Of a DNA stretch of 64,000 nt, positions 35,785-48,076 are shown in pieces. Source of the DNA: Chalara sp. BL73 (lineage: Eukaryota > Ascomycota > Leotiomycetes > Helotiales); assembly GCA_918026815.1 (NCBI GenBank), contig CAKJVC010000012.1, positions 992,001-1,056,000 of the forward strand. The letters are read 5' to 3'. The notes beneath the pieces are model-generated. The model did no database searches and was not told where the DNA came from. It saw only the letters and a program-made list of their open reading frames with translations. The stretch's first letter is position 1; the number at the start of each line of letters is the position of its first letter. The position numbers were made by a program, and so were the translations under genes.

Positions 35785-38082
35785 TTATACAGCCAACGCA
35801 GCAATGCCATCATAAGCTCGTGCCACAGTCTTGCCTCCCAGGCCAGGGACCGCTGTCAGCTGCTTCAGGCTCCTGATTGCGTTTCCTTCATCATCATCTT
35901 GCAACTCCAAAAACTCTACCAAGTCGCGAGCCTTCTTAGCGCCAACGCCACTGAGACCCTTGATGAGACTCACGTCTCGGGAATTGACAATGTCAAGCAA
36001 CTGCTTCGTGCGCGGTGTCGGATGTTCGAGTACACCGTCTATCTCGTCCGTGAACACGTGCATTGAGGGTTTCGAAGCCGCTTTCGACTTTGGCTTCTTT
36101 GTCTTTTTGTATGAAAAGCTGTCTTCGTCATCGTAATCATCATCTTTCACGCCTGAGCCGTTGAACTCGTCGTCTGACTCTGCGGCAACCTTGGGCTTTC
36201 GTGACTTGATTTGAGGTTCTCGTTGATCCAATTCAAAAGTCGTAGGGTGAGGTAATATTGGCGCGGTAGCAATGGGCTTCCTTCTCTCCACTTCGACTGG
36301 GGCAACATATCTCAAAGCTTCCTCTCGCTTCGCTTGAATCTTTGCTCTTAAATGATCAATCTTGCGCAGAAGCTTCTCTTGACCAGGGAAGAAAGGTAAC
36401 GCCATCTCATACATCTTCAAAGCACTCGAGTCTTCGCCTCTCTCCTTGTGTTGCTTTGCCATTAGTAGGAATCGAAGTCCCTCCGCTCTACTCTCCTCCG
36501 CTTCTCCGTTCTCAATTTTTCGTTCTAACGCGTCGAGGCGTTTTTGAACTTCTTCAGAGATATCGATCGGTGCAGCAGCCGCTGGCTGATCCAACGCTCG
36601 ATTCGCCAACGCTTCTGTCACTTTTCTCTCGATCAGTTCTTCAATTTTTGCCGCTGACAGCTCAGCTCTCCCTGTTGGATTTGGTCTAGAAATCTTTGCT
36701 GGTCGAGTGTTCGTTGAGGAATCAGATGGACGTTTCACAGAGTTTGACTTTCGCACTGCATGTGTCGCAACTTGTGGTCCAGAAGATCTGCTTTTATCAC
36801 TATACACAGAGAAAGCCTTCAGAGGCTTGTCACCTGGCTTCTGGTTCACGGCATTTACTGCCGTGTTGTGGGCATTTGCAAGTGGTCGTAATGGCTGTCG
36901 CGACATCGAAGGTCCAGTAATTGCACCTGTTTTCCTTGGAGGCTGAGTGAACACCACTTCATTCTCAATCTCTCTCACCTCTATTCTCTTAGCTCTTGAA
37001 CTGACGTTTAGAGAGGACAGCGTATCTAGGTGGTATGAGCGAAGGGGTGCCAGATTCAGAATCATGATCGTGATGCCATTGTTTTGGCCTAAACTTAGAA
37101 TCCGTGTCATCTTCGATTCCCTGTACGGGATGCGCTTATCTCCACGCCCAATCGCGTCAATGCATTGCGATAGTACAAACAGACTCTTGTTGATGCTGGC
37201 TGATTCTACCATTCTTTCCTTGCCATTGCCTGTCCGTCGATTGTCTTCAGACCCAGCAAGGTCTATGGCAGATGCGGTTGAAGTCAGTACCTCATTCCCA
37301 TTAGTCTGAATAACTTTGACCATGAGAATTGCATGACTTCGACTACTTTCTGCATTGAGTGTAGTTCCGGCCGTGCTCCTATTATTGTTTGCTTCGATGT
37401 ACAGTCTCTCAAAGTCCTTTAGGTCATCGCAAGTCCGTTCCGATAGACCAACTACTATCGTCTTTCCGTCTTTCTCGCGCAGCGGCAGTCCGGCAAGTGT
37501 TCGCTTTTCTGGCGCGCCAAAAAGATCATAAACCTTGTCGTTGTATATTTCGTAGTATGAAAGGGTGACCGCAACATTCGTCTCGCCACCAGAGTCTTTT
37601 GTGACCTTTCGGCCACGTCTATAGATTCCACTTAATAATCGTGGGATGACTCCTCTTTCCGACAGTTTCAGCCCTCCTCTCATTGTATGTGTTTTCCCAG
37701 TTCCCGTAACGCCATATGCAAAAATTGTCACATCTAAGCCATTGAAAAGAGATTTAAGATGAGGCGCAACTATGAATAGTAAGCTAAAGCATAATTAGCA
37801 CACGGAAGAGTACCCTTACCTTCATTCGTAAAAAGCTCCTCCTGGGTGGTGCCCATATCATAAACGCGATTGAAAGTAAAGCTAAACTCTTCGGATTCAT
37901 TCTTTGGATTTGGTATCCTCACCAAATTCGAAAGTTTCCCTTCTTCATTCGACTCAGCACGAACAATGGTGTCTTTGTCGGCCTCCTTGTTAAGGAGTGG
38001 TCTAATACGTGCCACCACTATTTGGGATTGTTAGTAAAACAAATCCTTGCTTTGGCACCGGGCACAAACCTCGAACAGACAT
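35785..38082 (-). CDS. Kinesin-10 (KIF22/Kid-like) chromokinesin with C-terminal helix-hairpin-helix
   Basis: Three exons on the minus strand: 38082-38070, 38017-37820 and 37769-35785, 731 residues. The 13-nt first exon (MSVR) joins to VVARIRPLLNK, the normal motor start. Motor landmarks: P-loop GVTGTGKT at residues 90-97, switch I ESSRSHA near 211-217, switch II DLAGSE at 240-245, and IPYRESKMTRIL. The segment ILNLAPLRSYHLDTLSSLN then SSRAKRIEVREIENE is typical of kinesin-10. A basic Ser/Pro linker, a coiled-coil stretch (KIEELIERKVTEAL, RLDALERKIENGEAEE), a TPR-like piece and an acidic/Lys-rich region follow. The C-terminus has two helix-hairpin-helix motifs (IKGLSGVGAKKARDLVEFL and AVPGLGGKTVARAYDGI), which bind DNA in KIF22. 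It is probably a chromosome-arm motor acting in mitosis in the nucleus. Confidence 0.88.
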
Positions 38083-38730
38083 GATGCCAGACACCCAATT
38101 AAGATTCTCAAGAGAAAAAGAATACGAGAAAAATCCAGTCCAGCACGTTACAGAAGCACTTGCAATCTGTTGTATCGTGATTTCAGTTGTCGCAATTCTT
38201 TGATTGGAGTTCAGACAGCCAGCGACCTGATGTTTGGGTGAGGCTTGGCATTGTAATGTGGTTGTCCCAACAACCACATATCGGATTCTGCATTCACATG
38301 ACTGTGGCCCATTGCTTCATTGTATGAGCATCAACTAAAAAATCAGTTAGAGTAGTTGGCAAGGCCATGCGTACACCATGAGAAACTAAGAAATGCTCTC
38401 TACTCGAATGGTTTTACTTGGTACTAGTGCCCGGTACTTTTCACAGTTGCACCGCGTCTCACGAAAACCATCTACTAGTCAGAGTCGCTCATCAATTTTT
38501 CTGATGCTCAACATTAAGACTATTTAGAACTGGTTTTCTAAGATTTGTAACGTTATGTTAGACGTGAATACAGCTATCATTTGGTTCACAACGAACGCAT
38601 TATGTATGCGCCTGATTGAATATTGAGATTCTATACAATTATACTATATACTATATACAGCCCAGCGTCCCTTTTTCTCCCTTGCTGGGAAAATTCCTTC
38701 CTATGCAAGAGTAATGTAACCGGTTTTTTT
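38083..38730. other. Promoter region between MFS gene end and kinesin start
   Basis: 648 bp. The kinesin and the transporter are tandem on the minus strand, so this holds the transporter 3' UTR and the kinesin promoter. No further gene is seen. Confidence 0.5.
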
Positions 38731-40327
38731 TTAGATGACCTTCACCTTGAAGCCCGCTTGCACCCATCTTGAAGCTGTGAAAAATATCGTTCCCATTACC
38801 ATAGCTACGCCACAAAATATCTGAAGATAGAGATAATCTCCATCATCCTGTCCTACCAAAGCGCCTCCGATAGGGTTACCAGTCAAACCAGCGATAGCAA
38901 CAAAAAGAAAGAATGTGCCTGTGCGAACGCCCATCTCCCGAATCGGTGAAATTTGAGCCATAAGTGCTGGACCTAAGGACACAAACGCACCAGATGAGAA
39001 GCCGTATAGAATAGAGAATATGATGATTGGTGCGTTGCCTTTAGCGGGCAGCCACAAAGCCAACACGATGATGGCGGAAAAGGCAGTCGTGACGATCATA
39101 ACATTGAAACGGCCGATTCGATCTGCGATGATACCAGGTAGAATCCGACCAAAGATGGATGCAGCGTTCAACATGGAGAGGAGGTATGAAGACAAGTTTG
39201 CCGACATTCCTAGCTTCTGAGCCCTGAAAAATGTTAACTAAGACTATCTCAAGGCGTCAATCTAACATACTGAAGAATTATATAGTTAAATGGAAGGAAT
39301 GTGCCGAAGAAGAAGAAGAATGATGCGAAGCACAAAAGGGTGTATTCTGGCTGACGGAACGGCCGCACGAAATCTATGAGAACCGCTTTCGAAGGCTTGG
39401 GTGCTAATCTTGATTTGATGGTGAAGTTGGCAATGATCAACATCCCCAAAATCATAAAGGCGCATGCCCTCATTGCCCACCCAAAGCCGACCTGCTCGAT
39501 GAGACGAGGCACCATTATGGGAAAGACAACACCACCGAGACTGGACCCTGACGCCATAACGCCAAAAGCTGCTCCTCGATTCTTCAAGAACCATGTTGCA
39601 ATTGACCCCATCGCAGCATAGAAGACCATGCTAGCACCAAGAGAACTGATGACTCCCTGTGACAGGAGGATTTGATAGTACTCTTTAGAGAGGGAAGCCA
39701 TCATCAGACCGAAGACATGACAGAAGGACCCCACAAGAAGGATATACCGAGGGCCATAGGTGTCGAACACTTTCCCGAATATGGGACCACCAAGGAACAT
39801 CATGAATACTTCCATGGATGGAATCCATGAGACACTTGATGAGGAATATGCGCGCAAGGTATTCTGTTGATAGTACTGTTGGAACACGCCAATCGCGTTG
39901 ATCCAGCCAAAACTACAGAAGAGCGCACACCAACCCCCTGCAACTACCTAAAGAACATGTGTTTAGTCCATGTTCAGATTCATAGGTAGATGTACCACAA
40001 ATTATGATGCATTGCACATGGGGTAACGGAACCATTGCTTACCAGCCAAGCCTCAAATCCTCCATCTGGGAAATCAGCAGGGTTTGTACCTCCAGGCGCA
40101 GCCGTTGGAGGTCCTCCTGCGGTCTTTTCAACATCTGACTCCAGCTTCGCTTCGGCGTCTGTTTCTGGAAGCTCTGCAGTTAGAGTCGATATATTTTGCG
40201 TGGCGACTCGTTCAAGCGAGGCTCGTTCTGGCGATAAATCTCCTGGAGCAGTGTCTTTGTTGGCTATCGCTTTCTCGTCGTCCATGATGGTTGAAGAGGC
40301 GCTTGACGATGTGTGTTTTGATACCAT
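38731..40327 (-). CDS. MFS transporter, monocarboxylate-porter (MCT) family
   Basis: Three exons on the minus strand: 40327-40043, 39947-39271 and 39223-38731, 484 residues. A hydrophilic, acidic N-terminal cytosolic tail of about 90 residues ends in FPDGGFEAWL, which splices to VVAGGWCALFCSFGWINAIG. That is the hallmark opening of fungal MCT-type carriers, followed by VFQQYY. Further membrane segments include SVSWIPSMEVFMMFLGGPIFG, then GPRYILLVGSF, a large central loop before FRQPEYTLLCFASFFFF, and a second six-helix bundle with FGRILPGIIADRIGRFN (the repeat of the MFS loop 2-3 motif). Family members move monocarboxylates, riboflavin or related acids; substrate cannot be assigned. Length is usual for the family. 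Confidence 0.9.
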
Positions 40328-41178
40328 CCTGTGCTGATGTAAAGAGTATTGAGCTAAGATTTGCCGACAAAAAGTACGTGAGCGGGAACGTAAGCTCTAT
40401 CGTACTTTATCAAAGCGTTACCGTCTCGTCAGTGCGTTCCTGTTGAAACGAACGGAGAAGGATAACATAGAAGAACAGCTGGGAGTCTCCACAATCTTTG
40501 ATGCTCAAGGCTCGCAGCATCAATATATCTGCCAAGGGCACATAGTTAATGATGGTCTGTTAAATCCGAACCCGAAAAATGGGCGAGCTTGAGATGTTCC
40601 CAAATGGCCGTCTGCATTTTAGCGTTGGACTCATCTCGCCCCCGGCGTAAGCGAGAGCGCGCGACCACGAAAGACCGAGAGCCGAGCATTTGATTGAACC
40701 ATTCACCACACTCCAACAACGATGGACTGAGCGCCACAAAGCTTTGCTTTTTCCAACCGTATCTTTCTGGAAGACCCTAACACCTTGGCGGATGCTCGGC
40801 ATTAGATCGCAAGCCTCGCCTCGTTAGGCATGGGAGTTGTTAGTACACACGATATGAATTATGGCACAATTCACTCTATAGGACGATCGTACGTAGCGTA
40901 TGCAGGCAGAAATTTTGCAGTGACATTGGATATGAAGATTATGACTCATCCGAACGGTGTATTCTGTCTGACGGTCGAGTCTTGTATATAGGATAGACCG
41001 TTGCACTAAACACATTAAGTAAAAAGTTCCCCGGTTACGCTAATCTTGAACAAGTAGACGTTAGAATTCAGCGATATATCCGAGATTCAAAATCAAGTAG
41101 TTGGGTATCGTTTTATCTCATGATGGTTATTCCTTTTAATCATATACATAACTTCTTCTGGGTTGAACCCTAAGGCTT
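40328..41178. other. Intergenic region
   Basis: About 850 bp: promoter of the MFS transporter and 3' region of AIM24. Open frames on the minus strand near 40.55-40.80 kb have no recognisable domain. Confidence 0.45.
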
Positions 41179-42442
41179 TCAGCGCACGAATGCTTTCACA
41201 TCCTGTGCATCTTCAAACTTTACTTTCCCGCCTCTACTGACCTCTACCACATGAAAACCTGTTGGTACATCCATGACCTGCTTCGTTGCAGAGACGTCAT
41301 CCTGTGGCTTAGTTGCGATTGTTACAGCCGACTGGACTGCTCCAGCCTGAGAATCTGCAATCTCGTTGACGTCCCTAGCTGTCAACACATCACTAATTCG
41401 TGATGCTCTCGAAGAAATTAAGATTGTTCCAGGCCCGTGGAACTGGAGGAAAAGGCTATCGCCCCAAATTGTTCTTCGTGCGGACGTCCTCAGCACAAAC
41501 AAAAGATTAGTAATTCCTTTCCAGGTATCCGTCTCCTTCATGACACGGAAGAACTTGATATCCGGTAGTAATCTGCCAAGCCCTATACTTGGAATCTGGA
41601 ATCGCAAGCTAGAGGATTTGAAACGGTATGGTAAAGGCGGGTGTTTTGTGATAGTATATGCAACAACGTTCCCGGGATGGGCAACATATTCTTCTCCAGC
41701 CTTCAACGTGATTTGATATACCTGTCCTGGGCCGGCCAAAGCTACCAATCCCCGTCCTGTTATCTGTGAATTTCCCCAATGGGCAAGGCTCATTTTTCGA
41801 TTGACTGTAGGTGAAACTGAAAGTGTATGTCCCGTCCAGGCCAGCAGAGCTTTCCGCTGGGCTATCATCCAATCCACAGTACCATTAAGATGCAGAATAG
41901 TAAAAGATGTGATGGGTGATTTTGTAGATATTAGAGCCGTTATGGGGCTCGCAGAGGAGATTTGTTGGTATAGAAAGGGGATTCCAAGGAATGCCCTGCG
42001 AAATGGTCCAAGAATGGACAGTGTAGATTGTGCCTATGTTAAAACATCAGCAAAATGGCTTTGAGGGACATCGTAACAAGTCAACTTACATTTTCCGCCT
42101 TTCCACTAACAGAAACTAAAGTGCCTCTCCTGGTGTACAGCTTTTGAGAGGCGGACAATGAAACTGACAAAAGAGAATAAGGAGCGCCTAAAACTTCAAA
42201 TCGAGCATCTGCCAGCGGAGAATGATGAGTAATTTATCAGCAAGAATACTGCAGTATAACTTACCTGTGGGGTCTGTAGATGCTGCGACTGAGTTGGTCA
42301 GGATGTTGCCGTCCAGGATGGGTGATTCTGAAGTTGGCGTGGCACTGATCTGGATTGTACGTCGGCATTGAGCTCTAGTGAAAGGACGCCGAAGCTGCCG
42401 CAGGCCCCGGGCAGCACTTCCCAGCGGCAAACCACCGCGCAT
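41179..42442 (-). CDS. AIM24: AIM24 family mitochondrial protein
   Basis: Three exons on the minus strand: 42442-42265, 42208-42090 and 42033-41179, 383 residues. The start is the Met that opens a basic, Ser/Arg-rich presequence ([20 protein letters not shown]); an upstream in-frame Met would put a non-mitochondrial leader in front. The AIM24 fold follows: [53 protein letters not shown], the core [20 protein letters not shown] and [15 protein letters not shown], and near the end [18 protein letters not shown]. In yeast Aim24 sits in the inner membrane and supports MICOS and respiratory-complex assembly. It is divergent from ATM1, with 336 bp between start codons. Confidence 0.9.
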
Positions 42443-42778
42443 AGCTATCGTGAAAGCTGATTGATGCAGCTTGGAGTTTACCACAAGCTTCGCGTGCATC
42501 TCCATCAAAGGTTTGAGGATGTGATGCCTCAGGCGAAAATCGCGAACCTAGAATTGCGTAATAGATTGTCGAAATCACAAACGCGTAAAGTCGTTTGGAG
42601 CTTCATGAAACTTTAAAACGATAGTCGTGATATTGTTTGCTTTCACGAAAGAAACGCAGCCTCACAGATGCCTATTTCATGATCTTTATCACAGAGAGCT
42701 CCCTGAACTTGGCAATCCAAGCTGCCCCTCCAACATACCAGAGGAAAATGCGGGTGGAGCTTTGAAGGTCAATCGAGC
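42443..42778. promoter_or_regulatory. Shared divergent promoter AIM24 / ATM1
   Basis: Only 336 bp separate the two start codons, so both leaders and promoters must fit here. Both products are mitochondrial. I see no certain binding site; co-regulation is an inference from spacing. Confidence 0.55.
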
Positions 42779-44965
42779 ATGATAATAAGAAGTCTACAAC
42801 GAGCTTCTTGCTCAGCATCAAGAGGGCTCTCTCGACAGCCAAAACCATGGGTGCGCTCAGAATTGGGATTGAGGGTCTTCACCAAGACGAGCAATCTCGT
42901 CAAAGACAACCTAAAAGGCACAATCGCAGCGCAAGCTCATAGAGAACTTAGAGCGGCAGACAATGTTCCAGGAACGAAGCCAGAAAGTGCTGAGAAGGTC
43001 GCACCTGCCACACCTATCACTACACGAAAGGATCCTCTCGCTCTCGGTGATAAGTCAAACAAGGAACAAAGGAAGGCTGATTGGGCTATATTGAAGGAGA
43101 TGGCACAGTACCTCTGGCCGAAGGATAGTTTTGGAACAAGAGCCCGAGTGTTGGTTGCAGTCTCTCTGCTGATCGGATCTAAAGTCTTAAACGTTCAAGT
43201 ACCATTTTACTTTAAAAGCATCATTGATTCAATGAACATCGACTTCGCTGCTGTTGGTGGCACAGCTACCACGGTAGCTGGATCCATGTTACTAGCATAC
43301 GGTGTTACAAGAATTGGAGCAGCTCTTTTCCAGGAAGTACGAAATGCAGTCTTTGCAAGCGTGGCTCAGAAAGCAATTCGAAGAGTCGCATGCAATGTGT
43401 TTGACCACTTACTGCGGCTGGACCTCAACTTTCACCTAACTAAGCAAACCGGAGGACTGACGAGAGCTATTGATCGAGGTACCAAAGGTATCAGCTTTGT
43501 GCTAACATCTATGGTGTTCCATATTCTTCCCACTGCACTTGAAATATCCATGGTCTGTGGCATCCTGACTTATCAATACGGGGCCAAGTTTGCAGCCATC
43601 ACTGCTGTAACTATGGTTGGCTATACTGCATTCACGATTTGGACCACGGCCTGGAGAACAAAATTTCGAAGGCAAGCAAATGCAGCAGATAATAAAGGCT
43701 CTACCGTGGCAGTGGATTCGCTGATTAACTATGAGGCGGTCAAGTACTTCAATAATGAGAAGTACGAGGTCGGAAGGTACGACCGAGCTCTTAAGGAGTA
43801 CGAGAAGTCTTCAATCAAGGTTGCAACATCACTCGCATTTCTCAACACCGGTCAGAATCTGATCTTCTCTACAGCTTTGACAGGTATGATGTACTTGGCA
43901 GCCGAAGGTGTGGCAGAAGGTACTCTGACAGTCGGCGATCTGGTGATGGTGAACCAACTCGTCTTCCAACTTTCGGTGCCTCTGAACTTCCTCGGATCTG
44001 TGTATCGAGAGCTTCGACAGTCCCTCCTAGACATGGAAACTTTGTTCAATCTCCAAAAGGTCAATGTTGCAATCAAGGACCCAGAGAACGCGAAACCACT
44101 TCAGCTTACAAAAGGTGGTGAGATTAAGTTTGAGAATGTTACCTTTGGTTATCACCCAGATCGCCCAATTCTGAGGAATCTGAGCCTTACAATACCAGCC
44201 GGGAAAAAGATTGCAGTTGTTGGACCTAGCGGTTGTGGGAAATCTACTATATTGCGACTCTTGTTCCGGTATTATGACGTGCAAGAGGGCCGAATCCTTA
44301 TAGATGATCAGGATATCCGACAAGTCAGCTTAGACTCGCTAAGGAAAGCTATTGGCGTAGTTCCTCAGGACACGCCTTTGTTCAATGATACGATTGAACA
44401 CAACATTCGGTATGGCGATCTTAGTGCCTCACCGGAGAGAGTCAAAGCAGCTGCGCAGCGCGCCAAGATTCACGATATCGTATCTGCTTTCCCAGACGGC
44501 TACAGAACCATGGTTGGAGAGCGTGGCATGATGATATCAGGTGGAGAGAAGCAGAGACTAGCAGTCTCGAGGCTGATACTCAAAGACCCACCCCTGCTTT
44601 TCTTTGATGAAGCTACATCTGCTCTTGACACCCATACGGAGCAGGCTCTGATGCAAAATATTAACAGTATTTTAAAGGAGAAGGCAAGGACAAGTGTTTT
44701 TGTTGCGCACCGCCTGCGCACTATCTATGACAGCGATAAGATTATTGTTTTGAAGGAAGGACGAGTTGCCGAAAGTGGAACTCACCGTGAACTCATTGAC
44801 ACTGGCGGAGTATATTCTGAACTCTGGAGTGGTAAGTTCTACTTGATTTCGATTCCAAACTCTCCACTCTACTGACATCGCTCAGCCCAGGAGACACTAT
44901 TTAACAATGATGGAGAGATTGAGATAGATGCGGAACGCAGGGAAGAGGGTCCGGGTAACCCATAA
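42779..44965 (+). CDS. ATM1: Mitochondrial ABC transporter Atm1 (iron-sulfur cluster export)
   Basis: Two exons, 42779-44831 and 44886-44965, 710 residues; reading through the intron would replace the conserved ELWSAQETLF end. An N-terminal presequence ([20 protein letters not shown]) is followed by a hydrophilic stretch and a six-helix membrane domain that begins near [20 protein letters not shown] and contains [16 protein letters not shown], typical of Atm1/ABCB7. The nucleotide-binding domain has Walker [10 protein letters not shown] (about residues 482-490), signature SGGEKQR (587-593), Walker [13 protein letters not shown] (D610, E611) and the H-loop AHRLRTI. The signature begins ISGG rather than LSGG, a common variant. 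It exports a glutathione-linked sulfur/iron compound from the matrix needed for cytosolic and nuclear Fe-S proteins. All catalytic motifs are intact. Confidence 0.95.
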
Positions 44966-46064
44966 AAGTCTCCAAGATGGCTCGGATCGCCTCTGGACTC
45001 TAAATAATATCATCTATAGAGAGAATAGCTCGCCTATCAACCGCGTAACACGTGCAGAGCGCCTCGATGGAGAAGGCGTGGTATTTGTGAGGAATATCCC
45101 GGATCTAATTGAGCCAGTCTACAGAGCCTATGCCGAAGAGGTTGGGTGTAAATTGACGGATCTTGGTCGTGCACCAGAGCGGGTCTTTCTGGGACTTGAA
45201 TTCTTCTTTACCTGGATGTGATATCTGATATTCGTCTGATGTGATAGTGGCTGCTCAATTGCAGCCATGTTTTTGTCGTCATGGCCGTTGACCTTCCTGT
45301 TCTCGAAGCCTCCCACTCTTCTGGAACCATGCCTCTTTATTTTTATTTTTATTTTTTTGGGGGTGGTCGGTGTCACACCAGAGGGGTTATGACCAGCCGC
45401 TACACAGATAGGGGGTTGATGCTTGATAGCACGTTTTCTTGAATTGACCGGGCCGCAGCCTATTCGACTTCGGTAAATCCTATTGGCCATCAGCATTCCA
45501 ACCCCTGACTATCGCGGGTTACTAAGCAGAGTTAGGGCTAGTGCATAGACTTGGTGCGCCAATGGCGTGGCTTGGCAGGTGGCGCCCAATATTGGCACCT
45601 GCTGATTGAAGGGATGCCAACCTGCCTTGATGCCTTGATCGCTTGATCGGGGAGCCGAGAGAGAAGCATGCCTCCTCCTCCACTTGGTGGGCGGGTTAGG
45701 GCCCTTTTTTTTATCATGGCCATCTTCCCCCATCTGTCGCTTTCTCTTCTGCAGTATCACCACATTGGTTTCAGGCGACTCCCAGTAAAAGGACACTTGA
45801 GATAGACTTGGGCCAGCCATCGAAAGAAGGGTCTGGTTTTGCGGCAACAGCGACAGCCTACACATTCATTTGAAATCCCTTTCAAAAAAGGAAAATCGGC
45901 CTCGTTTCAGTTGAGTTGGAGAAACCACTGCCACTACACATCCCCAGGAGTCACTCCTTCACAACATCAAGCCAAGGGAGAGGAATTAGCTTTCTTACTC
46001 CGTCAACCTCAAAACTACCCTCAATCTACATCGTTCTTCCTAAACACATCCTCCCAAACTCACA
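44966..46064. other. Intergenic region
   Basis: About 1.1 kb: ATM1 3' region and the promoter of the small gene at 46065. Frames at 44928-45221 (+) and 45509-45865 (-) are open but have no domain; the first overlaps the last ATM1 exon in another frame. Confidence 0.45.
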
Positions 46065-46430
46065 ATGGGCCTCTTCGAACTTCTCCAACAACGCATTGAG
46101 CTATTCCGTCTAGAGCAGAGATACACGCGACGAAGGAACCGCCGTAGCACTTTCGTCTCCGAGGCGCAATACGTAGACGGCGAATATGTCTATTCGCCCA
46201 ATTCCTCATACTCAGCCAAATGCACGGCTAGCGCAAGCACGACCGAGGTTCCTACAAGCCCAGTCAGTGACACGAGCGTTGCAAGCAAGGAGACCAAGCT
46301 TAGCAGACGGATGAGCAAGATGGGCCTAGACAAAATGGATTGGAGGAAGAGTGTATCAGCAAGGCAGGAAAAAAGACAGAGCAGAGTGAATGTACGGGAA
46401 ATGCAATGGCACGAGGATGCAAGGTCGTAG
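46065..46430 (+). CDS. Small basic hypothetical protein
   Basis: Single-exon frame of 121 residues with a favourable start context (CACAATG). The N-terminus is probably helical and charged (MGLFELLQQRIELFRLEQRY) followed by TRRRNRRSTF, then YVDGEYVYSP, a Ser/Thr linker and a basic C-terminal half (LSRRMSKMGLDKMDWRKS). There is no signal peptide, membrane segment or cysteine cluster. The charge pattern and lack of rare codons support a real gene over chance, but I can give no function. The adjacent 1 kb upstream has no other candidate, so it has its own promoter. Confidence 0.6.
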   Translation: MGLFELLQQRIELFRLEQRYTRRRNRRSTFVSEAQYVDGEYVYSPNSSYSAKCTASASTTEVPTSPVSDTSVASKETKLSRRMSKMGLDKMDWRKSVSARQEKRQSRVNVREMQWHEDARS

Positions 46431-48076
46431 ATTGGGTGTAAGATCTTTGGGCTGGACATTTGGAGCGATATTATGTTTCATGAAATCTAAGGGGAGGATG
46501 GGCTTGTTGGATGGAGAGGTCAGTGGTGTTCTACACACACATATTACTGCGAATTTCGTTTGTTGATGGTATTTCTCGTGTCTATATTTAAGAGCGTGTT
46601 GTCAATAAAAGCTCTGAACATTGGATCTCAGTTTGTTCCGTTCCTGCTTAGGGCTCGTGCATTTTTCACTATGTGAAACTTGATATCGATGCACAAGCAT
46701 AATAAGTGTGCGCGCCATCGCTGTTATGATCTGCTTGCCGTTTTTAGGCATGCCCCTATGTTCTTTGGAAGTTGGTCGAGCGCATATTACGGGTGGCTGT
46801 ACTCCTTACAGCTCCTTAGTTACTTGATACGCCTGTGACGGCCCGGCTCCATTGAAATGATGTGTCACTTGGTGAAATTGGAGATGCAGGGCTGGCAATA
46901 GTGCCCGCTTTCCGATTATACGATATGTTTCCTTCGTGCGAGGTTGATGGTACATGAGGACAGACCATTCAACTCCAAACTGCTTGCTCTAACCCCAGTA
47001 TCCTCGATACGTCACGTCGTTGAACGAGTGAAGCCTTAGTTTTATCAGAAGGTCAGCCTCTTGCAGCCAACCTGTCTGGATCGGGATTCTGGCATCCGCG
47101 CTTCTTGCCATACCCGGCCCCTCACGACCTCTCTGCTTGTCGTCGGTAACCCTACGGTCATAGCCGTTGCCAACACCGCGGTATGGAAGGTTCCCATGGT
47201 GCTGACTAGACAAAATACAGCTGTTCGGGACCGGCATGGCTACTGTCTTAGCAGGAGAGGTAGTGCGGGAGAGCCTACCAATCGCGCTTTCCAGCGACGT
47301 CTAGGGTATAAACGCACTTGCGGTGTTTTGTTTCTTGCGCTCGTCACAAACGTATTTTTGGTGGCTTCTAGCCCAGTCAGAAGGATTGTGGCGCCCGAAC
47401 CAGAGCTCAGTAGGGATCCTTGGCCAGAGCCAGCGTTTTGGCTACTTGGGGCTGTGGCCGATAGGCATAATCTTAGGTATAAAAGTAGCTGTGATTCGAG
47501 AACAGCTTGCTTGTGTTGGATAAGTACAGTCTCTGTTAGCTGTTGGTAATATGTTATAAGAAGAAAGGTTACTAAAGGACACAGTCTGGGGAATAGCCTG
47601 TGAATTCAGTAATAACATAAGGCTGGATCATCCAGCTTATTGTTCTTCCTGGATTTTTATGTAAAGAACGGTGGAAGGGGTGGACAGACTATTTGTTAGT
47701 CGTACATTAAATAGCAGAACAGGCAAAAACAAGAATGATGCATTGTACCTTCATATACTCTACTTGGTCAGTATGCTTGAATTACGTAAAAAGGTTGATC
47801 TGTGTTATTGTTAACCTTGTTTTAGCAATTAAGTCGATTACAATGATCAAGGCGATCCAGGGAACGTTTACACTAATGTCATGTTTCAAAATAGGTATAA
47901 GAGGCTATGCATCTCCAGAGGGGCAGCCTTTATATCGACATCCCAACTAGATGTTCTATACTGGCCGCAGACATAACCCAATGCCCATAATGTGCCAAAA
48001 AAGAGAAACAAAAAACGAAATTGGCTCAAAATATTCCAGGTATACACGCAATATATCTACAAACTCCTTTTTGCCT
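46431..48076. other. Intergenic region
   Basis: About 1.65 kb, no gene recognised. A 162-codon plus-strand frame at 47061-47549 and overlapping minus frames have no domain. The 47.5-48.0 kb part is AT-rich and could be old repeat sequence. Confidence 0.4.

Noticed and set aside
47061..47549. 162-codon plus-strand frame between the small basic protein and the zinc-cluster protein
   Set aside because: No domain, no signal and no conserved-looking blocks; overlapping minus frames are similarly open.
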